Part shown: positions 10,113 through 20,857 of the stretch, one piece after another | How positions within the stretch are numbered: the stretch's first letter is position 1 | How the letters are laid out: every line of letters begins with the position of its first letter | Source: Lithodes maja | Taxonomy: Eukaryota > Arthropoda > Malacostraca > Decapoda > Lithodidae | Assembly: GCA_037953745.1 (NCBI GenBank) | Contig: JBAKBP010007592.1 | Location: 34,394 to 98,393, forward strand | Reading direction: 5' to 3' | DNA: 64,000 nucleotides | Position numbers and translations under genes: made by a program | Notes under the pieces: generated by a model | Seen by the model: the letters and a program-made list of their open reading frames with translations, nothing else | Told to the model about the DNA's origin: nothing | The model's database searches: none

Positions 10113-10612
10113 GCTATCACAGGTGTATGATCCCGGAGAGATTGACACACGGGTAGCCTCCTGCTTTAGTTTGAGTAGTATTTTGCGCTTGGTGCTTGTT
10201 GGCTCGCGGTTGTAGCCCAGCGTATTGGGTCGTAAAGCAGGAGTTGAGCGTTTGGTATAGAAGAAAAAATAGGCTGCCCTTATAGTGCAGCCGGAAAAAA
10301 CATATTAAAATATAAAAATCATAAAAAAACTCTTTCTTTTGTTATAGATAATTGTATAAGTTTGTCATAGCCTATAGAGTTTGAGTAGTCCATGAACTAT
10401 CAAACGGCTGAGCTGCTGTAAGCTCGCTCTGGGAGCATGATATTATGTCTTTTACTATTGTTGGGAGGAGTTATGAAATGTGAATTTTGTTTTTATAAGA
10501 TGTGTTTTAGTGTTAAACTCAGCGTTGTTTTAGTGCCATGCGGTCGCTGGGTGTGAGGGGTTTGATGAGGTTCTGCGTGTCAGATTTTAGCTCAGGGTTG
10601 AGCAAGTAAAAT

Positions 10613-10623
10613 CTTGGGGGAGG
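10613..10623 (+). other. Polypurine tract
   Basis: CTTGGGGGAGG lies directly against the 3' LTR, the site of plus-strand priming in LTR retroelements. The complement CCTCCCCC directly abuts the 3' LTR of copy 2 at 32298, confirming its position. Confidence 0.8.
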
Positions 10624-12460
10624 TGTGACGCATGCCGAGTATGAGCATGCTGTACAGAACGCTCAGTCAGACCCCACTCTCGCTAGGATCGTCAGGGCAG
10701 GAACTTTGGCTGTAGTCCGTGTAGAGTTTCCTAACTCAGTTTATGTGAGCCGTTGTACTATAAGTATTATAATTATGTATTTTGTTTTCTTCTAAGTCAA
10801 CGAGTTCTATTTTATATCATTAGATATAAGTATTGTGTGTGGGACTTATATATAATGAGGAGAAGAGAGAGAGTTATGTAACGACGGCCAGTGAGCGCGC
10901 CACGAGGTAGGTAGGCCTCCCTCCCTCCTCCCTCCTCCCTCCTCAAGCGCGTGGGAAATCCTTTGTCGATCCCAGATTGAGAGAGAATATGACGTAATGA
11001 TTGTCAGTGGGCGGTCCTTAGTAGTTTGCGATATGCCGCTAGAGGGCCGAGTATAAAAAGGAGAGGTCCTCGCCACAATTCTTTAGAACTCATCAGGCAG
11101 AGCGACTTATATCCCTTGCAACTATCCATATTCTTCCGATTGATGTGAACTTTCTCTACTCTCTGAACAGCCTATCTTCTTCTCTTCTCGTCCCTTTTTA
11201 ACCCATGATCCCTTTGGTGCAGATTTAGTCAGCCAAAGTATTATCGCTTGAGTTCTCACGAGATATATGCCTGTTAGATAGCCTATTTTGGAAGGGATAA
11301 CTAGAATAGGATTGATTGATGTTTGTTGCACTCGTATATGCCTTTCCCTGTGTACGATTATCCATGTTCCTGTTTTCTGCTGGTTTAGGTAATGCTAGAC
11401 TGGGATAAGGTTTCGGGAGTTGTGATTTCCTATGAGTACTAGGTTTTGGTCGAACCGGTACAATTGCAACGGAGACGTGGGAAGCCTAGGTGGTCTTTCT
11501 GACTGTGTACCTTGAGAGTTTAGCACTGTGTTGCGAGTGAGGGCTTTTGCCTCTGCCACCCAACACTGTGCTATCTCGTTTGCTTGACTTTGAGAGGATC
11601 GCCAGGAGAGAACCAGATACTAGTGATCTGGATCTCTCAAGAGAGCATCCCGTCAATTAACGTAATTTGGCCGCACAGTCTTAAGGACCTCGCTAGGCTA
11701 CGAGCCGCTTGCTCAGCCATTGTTTCCTAACCTTAGATATCCCAGCTAGACTTTGCTCGACCAGCAGATACAGCATAGTATTGAAGCTTCTCCTTATGTA
11801 TGTTATTGTTTATGCACTATTGATTTCATGTGTGGCACGCTTAGCTACTTTAGAGATTAGTGGCCCACGAGCACAATCCTAGTAGGCTATTGTCAGTGCA
11901 TTGTCGGAGTACTTCTTCTTAATGTTTGCCATTTACTATTGTCTATTCTTATAATTCTTCTTATGTCAACTTAAAGCCTTTAATTGCCAGTGTGTTACTT
12001 ATTGAATTGCTGTTCAAAATCCGATACTTACTTCTTACGAGTATTCGAGAAGCATCTAACTTTATCAGAAGATTCCTTGCTTGATGCTCGAGGACTATTG
12101 TTTAACGTAACGTAATAGTGCCGATCCGAAGTAGAGGGTGGAGGACTTCTTAAGTTCTTAGTCAAGGGTGGATTACTTCGGCTTCGGCCAACACTATTCT
12201 TTAGTGTTGTAGGACTTTCTTCTTTGTTTGATTGTTGACCAGACTAGATAACTCCCGTCTTGTTATTAGTCTGTTGTGTGAAACGCTAGTACCGAGTTCT
12301 TGTATACCCCGTTATAGCAGATAGAACTCTGGAGGGTAGTGGCGTTTTTTGTTCGGCTGGCAGTACTCTGGGGTTGGGATCGTGTGTTTCCGTTGTGGCA
12401 GCGAGCCATACTCGAGTCCTGTGTAAGAGCCCTAGTGTACCCGAGTGCCCGGTCGTAACA
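10624..12460 (+). repeat. 3' LTR of Gmr1-like copy 1
   Basis: This 1837-bp LTR is identical by eye to the 5' LTR except for a 3-nt gap (CTTCTCATAT versus CTTATAT). It is followed by the target duplicate GCCG. Open frames within the LTR are repeated in both LTRs and are not considered genes. Confidence 0.97.
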
Positions 12461-12950
12461 GCCGTTAGGCGTATTTCCATTGGGGTCCTTGTGGGATTAG
12501 GTTAGCTGGGGAAAAATGGGGAGGATAAAGAAATGGATACTTTAGAAAAAGTATTCCTGCAGAGTACCAGGATGACACAGAATAGTCAAAATGACATTGA
12601 ACAAGCGCTTGGCAGAGGGTCTTTTTGGTCGCCGCGGGCAAGCATCCCACCTGTCTATACAGGTATTTTATACGTGCTCTACACTTACTCAGGATAGATT
12701 CCAAAATTGTTTCACCTGACAAACTCGCGTCCAGTTTTAGTCCGAGATATTTAACTTGTGACACTGTTGTTATAGGAATATCATTACAGTTGACCGAGAA
12801 GCCCACAATGTCTTTCAGTTTGCGTTTTGTTCCACATAAGATGGCTTCCGTCTTGCCCAGGTGAAGAGATAGTCTATTGTCCACTAGCCATTCACTACAT
12901 GATTCTAGTTCTTTGGAAAGTGAATAGAATACAAGCAAATCCAGGCACAT
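12461..12950 (-). pseudogene. LINE reverse transcriptase C-terminal fragment
   Basis: The - strand encodes the part of a LINE RT that follows the catalytic motif: a thumb-like stretch with NRLSLHLGKTEAILCG, then VKYLGLKLD, then a region ending near SSWYSAG, after which homology stops. The 5' part, including the YADD box, is absent. The fragment resembles CR1/L2-type LINEs, but I cannot fix the clade. Its 3' end is found across the LTR insertion at 2788-2918. Confidence 0.75.
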
Positions 12951-13489
12951 GTAATGCGTTCGTGTAGAAAGGTTTGGGTGGGGGAGGAAATTTCATAACA
13001 TTTTGTGCAGGGAAGCTGAACAAATATTTTAATCATAACATACCGGTATATTTGTGTCGTAGGTGTTGAGAGGAATTACAAAGAGATTAATTACTGTCAG
13101 CAATTTAATTTTGAAAGCATAGGAGCAAAATATAAGCATTAGACGCATGGAATTTATATTATGTTACTGGAAACCGTCTACACACTTACGTTTTAATACC
13201 TGTGTAAACTATGTTTTGAATATACAGTATATTGCCTTTCTAATAAAACAAGTTATACAATATATTTTCTGCTCTGAATTATAACAATGGGTCTGTTGAA
13301 ACATATCGGTTCAACTAAATCATAAGCAATAATACAAAATATTCCATCAATATCTAACAGATGGTTTAATTGCTTTGGCTCTTATAAACATGTATATGAA
13401 TATGTGATGCTGTTATTTTTTATGTGCTGTCCTCAAAAATATAAAATAAATTATACCTCCATTGTTATTTAGGTTATCTAGCCACAAAT
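12951..13489. other. Unassigned AT-rich sequence
   Basis: No gene, RNA or mobile-element signature is seen in this stretch. Confidence 0.55.
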
Positions 13490-15505
13490 GTTTCAACCAT
13501 TTTACTTCCTCGTCTTTCCCAACCCTATACTCTTTTCCACTCTGATGGCACCACCGCCATGTATTTCTCTGACAAAGCTGAATTCGTCGCTCAAAGTTTC
13601 GCTAAAAACTCCACCTTGGATGATTCCGGTGCTGTTCCTCCTCTCAACCCCTCGCTCTCTTACTTATGGCTAATATCATAATACATAATACATAATAAGG
13701 ATGTACTTTCTGCCCTATCTAGGTGTAATACTAAGAAGGCGTACGGACCGGATGGTGTTTTTCCTGTCGTACTCAAAAACTGTTCTTTCGTGCCGACTCC
13801 TGCCTAGGCAAACTCTTACGTCTCTGTCTTTCCTTCTTGCTGAAAGTTTGCTCTCATTCTATCTATCCTAAAGAAGGGTGACCGCTCTCAACCCTCCAAC
13901 TATCATGCAATTGCTCTTATTTCTGGCATCTCAAAAGTGTTTTAAACTATTCTGAATTCAAAGTTTCTTAAGCATTTGTCTTCCTATAATCTACTTTCAG
14001 ATCGTCAGTATGGTTTCCTTAAAGGGCGCTCTACTGGTGAAAACACCAGTATCTTACTAACTATTGGTCGTCGTCCTTTCGGGATTTTGGTGAGATCTTC
14101 TCTATTTAGCTAGACATATTGAAAGCCTTCAAATGGAGTCTGGTACAAATCTCTAATTTCTTAACCCTTTCTCTCTGGGCATATTTGCGCTATTTAAGGC
14201 ATATTCAGGCACTCATGAATGATTAATTAATAATCTGCATTAAATGAACTGTATTCTGCCGGAAACTAGGCAAAAATAGCTTCAAAATGACACCAGAACG
14301 AGCTTCGTAAGTGGCGGGGTTCACCCGCAGAGTTGCTATAGACATTCGGGAAAACTCACTAATTATTAGCACTCGCTCGTTCGGCAACACTGTCGAGACA
14401 CCCGTGCGAAACCACAGTCTCCCTCAGTGAGCGGCTGGCTGCTCTGAGGGCCGGACGGAGGTCCCTCACGCTCCCGCCCACTGACACTCGATTTCTACGG
14501 CTTTTACAGGCTTTTAAAGCCTGGAAATTGCTGTAAATTGCCTATGCATTCCAGAACGTCACCCGCAGGGAAAGGGTTAACTACCTTCCTTCGATTTCTA
14601 TCCCTCCATCTGTGCATTTTTCGGCCATCGCTCACTTCCTCAAACCATCAACTACGGTATTGCTCAGGGTTCTGTCCTCTCTTCAGTTCTCTTTCTAATA
14701 TTAATTAATGATCTTCTCAAATGTACCTCTAATCTTATCCACTCATGCTGATGACTCTACCTTGCACTATACAACTAGTTTTACACAACGCAATCACTCC
14801 AAAACTCACATGATGAGGCCATAGTACACCTATCGTCTGACCTGTCAATTTATATCTGATTGTGGGGAAGAAAATCTTGTTACTTTCAATGCTTCCAAAA
14901 CCCAATATCTTCTTCTATCTGCCCATCAACATCTTCCACACGACTTTCCTTGATTCTTCAACAATACACAAATTAAACCTTCATCTTCTTAAATTTCTTG
15001 GAAAGATCATATTCCCACAGCTTCCCAGAAATTGAGTGTGCTCAACCGTCTCAATGGATTCTTCACCCCAGCACAGATTTTTGCTTTGCATAGGGGCACA
15101 ACGCGCCCATGTATCAAGTATTGTTTGCATGTGTGAGAAGGTTCCAACCATACTACACTTGTCGAAAGGGTAGAGTCATAAGCATTTTTCTCATCAACTC
15201 ACTTCCTCTTACTAGTTACCTACAATATCTCTCTACACAATGCAATGTTGCATCTCTCTCTCTATTACCACTATTACAGAGCTTTCTCTGTGTATACCTC
15301 CTCCCATACAGAGAGTGAGCCACTAACCTTTCAACACACTTCTACCCCTATTCTATCCAACTCTCTAACCAAAGACTGAACCACTTTTATGTTTTTCTTG
15401 TACTCAACAAGTGAGCTTTGCAACTCTCTCCCTCAATCTGTATTTCCCTCATCCTATGACCTGAACTGCTTCAAGCTCTGTTTTTCCAGATATTTTGACT
15501 CAAAC
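13490..15505 (+). pseudogene. Decayed LINE reverse transcriptase, interrupted by a MITE
   Basis: Read in several frames, this stretch shows non-LTR RT blocks in order: SDGTTAMYFSDKAEF near 13540, AYGPDGV near 13740, a QPSNYHAIALI block near 13890, LLSDRQYGFLKGRST near 14000, then after the MITE YGIAQGSVLSSVLF near 14660, a YADD equivalent near 14745, and the C-terminal region ending near CFKLCFSRYFDSN at 15495. Many stops and frameshifts make it a dead copy. The same family occurs on the - strand at 16283-19492 and 19493-19766. The clade (Jockey/I/CR1 group) is not resolved. Confidence 0.8.
14165..14576. mobile_element. 412-bp TTAA-flanked MITE
   Basis: TTAA lies at 14161-14164 and 14577-14580. 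The inverted ends are CCCTTTCTCTCTGGGC (left) and CCCTTTCCCTGCGGGT (right, other strand). Removing it joins two halves of the decayed LINE, which proves it is an insertion. The ends resemble the piggyBac TIR at 55830 (CCCTTCCAGCCCGGGC), so it may be a piggyBac-derived MITE. No coding sequence is present. Confidence 0.8.
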
Positions 15506-15741
15506 CCATTCAGTACCAGCGATGAACATAGTACGTCAGTATAAACATTAATCACTAGTATCGGCGACGAACTACATTACTGGTAGAATATAAACATTAA
15601 TCACTAGTATCGGCGACGAACTACATTACTGGTAGATGCTGGCAACATTTTGAGAGTGCCGGCCAGTTCCCTCACACACCAAAACCTCAGTTTTTCCTCA
15701 TGTCTCTCCATGGAAAAAACTTTATTGGAAAAATGGCTGGT
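15506..15741. repeat. 49-bp tandem duplication and short unassigned sequence
   Basis: Two copies of a ~49-bp unit containing TATCGGCGACGAACTACATT stand in tandem at 15537-15635. The left part (CCATTCAGTACCAG) resembles the end of the 212-bp TTAA MITE family. Nothing else is recognised. Confidence 0.6.
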
Positions 15742-15751
15742 ATTGAGGGGT

Positions 15752-16130
15752 GGATGGGACTCGTTAGCCTTGGTTGGCAACCCATCTAGGGGAGATAACC
15801 CTATGAAAATCCGGGTGGATGGGACTCGTCAGCCTTGGTCGGCAACCTGTTTCAGGGAGTAAACCTTATACAAATCTGTACTGCCACCTTAGGGTGAAGC
15901 AGGTTAGTGGATGGATTAGCCGCACACCACTATAGAAAAATAGTGCTAAAAAACTACATAAAAGGCCTCGGAGTCGGACGGACCCTAAATTGAGTGGTCA
16001 ACCTTGTAAGTCCTTCAGTAAACTGGCATGGGTTGTCCCTCTTACAGGGGATAAGTCCGCTTAAGGGCATTTTGTGTATGGCCACCCCCATTAAGGGGAG
16101 TAAGGCATCCAGCAATAGATAGATAGATAG
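15752..16130 (+). mobile_element. SINE-like retroposon with GATA tail, copy 1
   Basis: This 379-bp element is bounded by a perfect 10-bp target duplication, ATTGAGGGGT (15742-15751 and 16131-16140). The head is two tandem ~67-bp modules each starting GGATGGGACTCGT. It ends with a CCCCC/GGGG hairpin and a (GATA)n tail. A second copy is at 60207-60593 on the - strand. No clear Pol III B box was found, so the origin of the head is unknown. The 3' hairpin and tail resemble those of the LINE at 22731-24750. Confidence 0.8.
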
Positions 16131-16282
16131 ATTGAGGGGTACATACATTGTAAGGTACAGTACAGGTAAACGTACCGTGAATTTGGTCAATCTTTGGGGA
16201 AGACACTTGTTACAGGCAGCTTTGTCCTTTGCCTCATTCACTCATTTATATATATATACATATATATATACAGTATATAGAT

Positions 16283-19200
16283 ATCGAGTGCCTCCCCCAG
16301 AGTTGAAAGAGTGACAGGGCCAAAATCAAGGGAAGTTCGAGCCAAAATGCCTGGACACACAGAGTTTGAAGCTATTTAAGCCATAGGAAGAGGGAAAGAC
16401 TGAATCTGGGAGAGAGTTGCAGAGCTCAGCTGTTGAATAGAAGAAAGACTTAGAATAACGTTTCACATTTGGGTTGGAGAGTTGCACAGAGTAGGGGTGG
16501 GATTGTGTTGCAAGACGGGTACTACGTACCCTATGTGGAGGAGTGGTATACACTGGGAAAGCTCTGAGGAACATTGATTATTGTAGTATCGATAGAATAG
16601 CGAGAGAGGTGCAACATTGCGGAAAAGAGAGAGAGATTGCAGAGAGTTGGTGAGTGGACGGGAGTTAATGATACGAAAGTCTTTCCTTTCTACTTTGTCT
16701 AGGAGTGCGGTGTGAGAGGATCCTCCCCACACATGTGAACAATACTCAATACAAGGACGCACTGTGCCCCTGTACAGAGCAAGAAGCTATGCAGGGGTAA
16801 AGAACCACTTGAGACGGTTGAGCACACCCAGCTTCTGGGAAGCTGCCTTAGCAAGACTGGTAATATGGTCCTTCCAACTGAGAGCAGAAACAAAAATGAC
16901 ACCGAGAATATTGAGAGAAGATGAAGGATTGATTCTTTGTATCGCTGAAGTGTAAGAGATAGTCCTCTGGGAGTTCCGGATGGGTAGTGTTACGGCTGGA
17001 TCGGCAATACATATTCGGGATTCTTGATCGTAGGACAGAAATGGCTTAAGTGACAACGACACGCTCGATTCCAGTCCCAAATACTATATGCTCCAGACAA
17101 CAAAAGCACCAACGCCCTACAGAGTTATCGTCTACGGTAACGAGGTACCTTAACTCGGCGAAAGTGTACAACAGGGGTAGGCTATGAGGCTAAACTCCCT
17201 CAGACATTTATAGGTTACGTTATTACTAAAGAAATGCAATACTCAAGAAACTACGTTAATATTAAGCCTCTAATAATGTAGAATAGAAGCAGGCTAAAGG
17301 TATGACAGTGAAATGCTAAATGACAAATGTACACGTCTACTTGAAAGCGCGTGCACTACACTAACTGTCCCCTACTAACATGCACTAGCATGTAGCATAC
17401 AAGATGTTCATGATCCAGTAGATACCTAATAATACACATGGGAGGAACATAAATAGTAGTCACTTATTATAATAATGAATCTATACTTGGAATAACTAAA
17501 AGGTTGCAGGCAACAGTACTGCGCCGGTAGCCTACTACCGCATAGGCTACTTCGCTTCTCTCACTCTGTCTCCCCTCCGAGTCCGTATGCGCCCTACGCA
17601 ACAGAACTCCGGACACAGCAGCAAAACGACAGTGCAGTTAATTGATACATGAAAGTATTAATAGTGTTGTCTTGTGTGTGAGTAATGTGTATTGTAAAGT
17701 GTTACATACATATACTTAAAGAGAGCTGCAATGCATAGTAAAATAAAGATATATCCCACTCATCATCCCCATGTGTTCTAGCTAGCAGGCCAAGTCACAG
17801 GAACAACGAGTCCCAGCACCGAAAGCGAGAACCAAGGAAAAGACTGTAGAGAACACAAGGACAGGTAAATTACGTTACTGTACTATACCGGCACTACGAG
17901 CGAGCTGTAGTCTCGGGTGCTACACTCGCTCCTGGCTCGGTATGCAAATCAAGGCTAAGTCCTCGTCCCTCTACAGACAACTCCTGGGCATGGTCGGGCT
18001 CTTACACATGGCACCAGTCTAGTCACAAATGGGATGATGAGCGGGGCATATAACTCGTGAACATGTAGAACGTTCACCAACTATCCTCATCAAGAAGATC
18101 GCTGTTCACATTAACCCCTTAAATCTAATACATGTAAATATATGCTTGTCCTAAGAGTAATACGAGAGGTGAGTGCTGAAACTCCTTTAGGACCTCAAGG
18201 GAAGGTTATGCATTTAAATAGAGAGAAGAATGAAATGAGAGTAATGTTGTCAGAGAGAAAGAGTGCAACCGTTGTTGAGAAGTTGGGAGAGAGGGCAAGG
18301 GATGTTAGAATCTCAAAGGTTCTAGGCAACCTAATCATGGAACACACAGCGAGCCTCCAGGCAATGTGCTGTACGACAATATGGGCAGCCCAGGCAGCAT
18401 AGGCAGGCGGCAATGGACTACCAACCCTATCGCACCTAGCTATAAGCGCAAGGCTGCCAACCAGTCCATACATCCGGCAACCCACCCGGCCATGCTACCC
18501 TCCTGCTCTGAAGCCCAACTCACTCTCTCTCTCTGAACTCCCATTGTCTTATCTATCAACTTCTCTATTGATACTACATATTAAATGGAAGGTCTCGACA
18601 TGGCTTAAAACAAAACCCACCACTGGTTAGCACATGACGAGACCTTTGCAGAGATACAAAGAACATAGTTATAAGTTGTCACACTCAATATACATAGCTG
18701 CTGACGGTAGCCAGATCACGGGCGGTACAGTGGAGTACCAAGGAGTACAATCAGGTTGCGTTGCCACGCACTGGGTGCGTCACAGTAGTAAGATGAAGAA
18801 ATTCGGGATTTCGAAACATTAAAGGCAACAAGGTTTTCTCTGCCTCAATTGGAAATAGTAGTTAGATCAGAAGATAAGTGTTGCATGGCTTCATTACGTT
18901 TGTTTTTGATGGATTGCTGGCTGGGTTGTTTAGGAAAACTAGTTGAGTAGTGTAAGGTCGAGTTGTCTGCATATGAATGGATGGGACTGGAGGTACAGTT
19001 GAGAAGATCATTTATGAAAATTAGAAAGAGAATGGGGGATTGGACAGAGCCCTCAGGAACACGGGAGTTGATTGGATGAGGAAGTGAGCAATGGCTATCC
19101 ACAACCACAGCTATGGAATGGCCGGAAAGGAAATTAGAGACAAAGGCACAGATGGAGATATAGAAACCGAAGGAGGGTAGGCCTAGTTTAGAAATTAAAA

Positions 19201-19492
19201 TTTTGTGCAAGGAGTTTCTAGCAAAAGTTTGAGCGAACAGTTCAGCTTTGTCAGAGGAAGAAGTGATGGTTGTGCCATCAGAGTGGAAAAGGGGAGGAAA
19301 AGACGAGGAAGAAAAAATGATGGAGAGGTTTTTAGCTAGATGCCAGAAAGCTTGGGAAGAGCTAGAGTTGAATAGTTCAGTGCATTTATTATTGATGAAA
19401 GAGTGCTTGGCAAGTCGAAGAACAGATTTGGCTTGATTCCGGGCAGAAACATTGGAAGAATGAGATTCTTGAGTTTTAAGGCGTCGGTACCG
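16283..19492 (-). pseudogene. Decayed LINE reverse transcriptase split by a solo LTR
   Basis: The - strand reads an RT remnant in order: SDGTTITSSSDKAELFAQTF (about 19280), then an internal deletion that removes the first RT blocks, KILISKLGLPSF (about 19200), LFLIFINDLL, YADN instead of YADD (about 18970; the second catalytic Asp is lost), then after the solo LTR the INPSSSLNILGV block (about 16910), CSHVWGGSS (about 16720) and the C-terminus FKLCVSRHF (about 16340). The 3' end is near 16283, next to a (TA)n tract. Removing the solo LTR restores continuity. It belongs to the same family as 13490-15505. Confidence 0.8.
16988..18784 (-). mobile_element. Solo LTR of a diverged Gmr1-like element
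   Basis: On the + strand it starts TGTTACGGC and ends TGCGTCACA, matching the reversed ends of the other Gmr1-like LTRs. The first ~190 bases align well with 30443-30640, including the ACACCAAT/GCACCAAC and CAGAGTT blocks. Its length (1797 bp) fits those LTRs (1837-1855 bp). The 4-bp target duplication GTAG lies at 16984-16987 and 18785-18788. It interrupts the LINE relic, which continues cleanly on both sides. No internal coding region is present, so this is the product of LTR-LTR recombination. Open frames within it (for example 18142-18402) are not believed. Confidence 0.8.
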
Positions 19493-19766
19493 TTTTTTTT
19501 TTTTTTTTTTTTTTTTTTTTCTCTATGTGATTGAGGGAGGCAAAAGGCATAACTGCCTATAGCGAGTGCCTCCCCCATAGTTGAAAGAGTGACAGGGCCA
19601 AAATCAAGGGACGTTCAAGCCAAAATGCCTGGACACACGGAGTTTGAAGCAATTTAAGTCATAGGAAGAGGGAAAGACTGATTCTGGGAGAGAGTTCCAG
19701 AGCTCAGCTGTTGAGTAGAAGAAAGTTTGAGAGTAACGTTTCACTCTTGGGTTGGAGAGAATGCTT
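19493..19766 (-). mobile_element. 5'-truncated LINE copy with poly(A), nested in the same family
   Basis: Bases 19563-19766 repeat 16285-16490 (the LINE C-terminus and 3' UTR; for example GAAAGAGTGACAGGGCCAAA). Toward its 3' end on the - strand it runs into a 28-base A tract (T on +, 19493-19520). Beyond that the older LINE copy resumes. This is a short insertion by target-primed reverse transcription with a poly(A) tail. Confidence 0.7.
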
Positions 19767-20263
19767 TCTACTTGTTGTGGACAGACTGCATTAGACTGAG
19801 AGAAAGAAAATGGAATGTATGGTAGGTATTATATTATACATAATTATGTACTGTATATATGCCTACAGTATTTACCGTATATTGAAGAGAGATTATCACC
19901 CTGTTCCAAATTAGCTGGCCAAAACTCTTCAACATTAACCTAAATAATTCACAAACGCCTAGAGTAATCAAACTAATATATCTACCATTCGGGAAGGGTC
20001 AGCCAGGAAATAGGTGTGGAAATTAACAACCTAGTTTTAGAGGTTTGGGTTCACGATTTCTGGTCTACCTATTTGGAACATGGTAAAGCATGATATTTTT
20101 CCTGGACAGTGGTGTCTCTGCTTTCATTTCTCCCTCTTTAGCCTTCCCTGCCTCTCTCCTGATTGGGAACATGTTTTAGAACGTGGACTTTTTAATATTC
20201 CCCCGCCACAAACGACCTGGCCCCATATACTGTATGAATACTCACCCCTTGCACAGTTTTTGC

Positions 20264-20264
<1 letters not shown>
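19767..20264. other. Unassigned sequence
   Basis: No gene or mobile-element signature is seen. The only open frame of note continues into the CT repeat and is not supported. Confidence 0.5.

Positions 20265-20265
<1 letters not shown>

Positions 20266-20331
<66 letters not shown>
20266..20331. repeat. (CT)n microsatellite
   Basis: This is an uninterrupted CT tract just left of the Harbinger element. Confidence 0.97.
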
Positions 20332-20334
<3 letters not shown>

Positions 20335-20404
20335 AAAGAGTAGTGTATGAATCTACAAGCTGTATTAGCAATATCGGACATTTATCAACACTTATTTCGT
20401 CTTA

Positions 20405-20459
20405 TGCTCGAGTCACACATTCCCGTCCTGACCTCCCGTCCTCCCCCGACCACCAAAAA
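20405..20459 (+). repeat. Left TIR of the Harbinger element
   Basis: This ~55-bp terminal inverted repeat contains TCACACATTCCCGTC and CCCGTCCTCCCCCGACCAC. It differs from the right TIR at about six positions, including the first base. Confidence 0.92.
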
Positions 20460-20522
20460 CTGTTGGACGGCATCAGACGGATGACCTTGTGTCCCGAGTG
20501 GGCCCGAGTGGCCACGTGTGGC

Positions 20523-20628
20523 TCTGATGCGCGACCTCAACACGTCACCGCCCCGGAAGACGGCGCATGCACGGTTAGTGGACGGAGATCTCAACACGTG
20601 ACCGCCCCGGTAGACGGAGCATGGGCGG
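20523..20628 (+). repeat. Subterminal direct repeat in Harbinger
   Basis: The block CTCAACACGT(C/G)ACCGCCCCGG followed by AGACGG and GCATG occurs twice (around 20535 and 20592). Subterminal repeats like these can be binding sites for the accessory or transposase protein. That role is inferred. Confidence 0.5.
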
Positions 20629-20783
20629 CGACTTGGTGCCACGACCAGTCCCTTTGGAAGGCGACCTAATAAGTCTGAATACGACCTGTCGGAGACGCAT
20701 CGGGACGGCACTGCGACGACATGCGACGACACTGCGACCAAAATATGATGGCCGCAGTGTCGTCGGCGATGGCCCCCATCATG

Positions 20784-20791
20784 CATATATA
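20784..20791 (+). promoter_or_regulatory. Possible TATA box of the transposase gene
   Basis: CATATATA lies about 67-74 bases upstream of the transposase ATG at 20858. This is judged by position and motif only. Confidence 0.4.
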
Positions 20792-20857
20792 TTGGGGCGT
20801 GGCACAGAGACACCTCAGTCTCAACCAGCGTGCCGCCGATAGAACTTCTCCTGCCGA

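Larger units (their letters stand above)
2919..12460 (+). mobile_element. Intact Gmr1-like Ty3/Gypsy LTR retrotransposon, copy 1
   Basis: This is a complete 9.54-kb element. It comprises an LTR (2919-4758), primer-binding site, single gag-pol gene (4971-10112), polypurine tract and LTR (10624-12460). The LTRs start TGTGACG and end GTAACA. The 4-bp target duplication GCCG sits at 2915-2918 and 12461-12464. By eye the LTRs differ only by a 3-nt gap near 3392, so the insertion is recent. The pol order protease-integrase-RT-RNase H is that of Gmr1-type elements. It may be transposition-competent, though activity cannot be judged from sequence alone. Confidence 0.95.

Noticed and set aside
12461..12960. 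Longer LINE gene on the - strand through 12465
   Set aside because: Similarity to RT stops near SSWYSAG. The last ~25 codons up to 12465 read into 3' UTR-like sequence, so only a fragment is annotated.
18142..18402. An 86-codon open frame with some protein-like composition
   Set aside because: It lies wholly inside the solo LTR and has no recognisable family.
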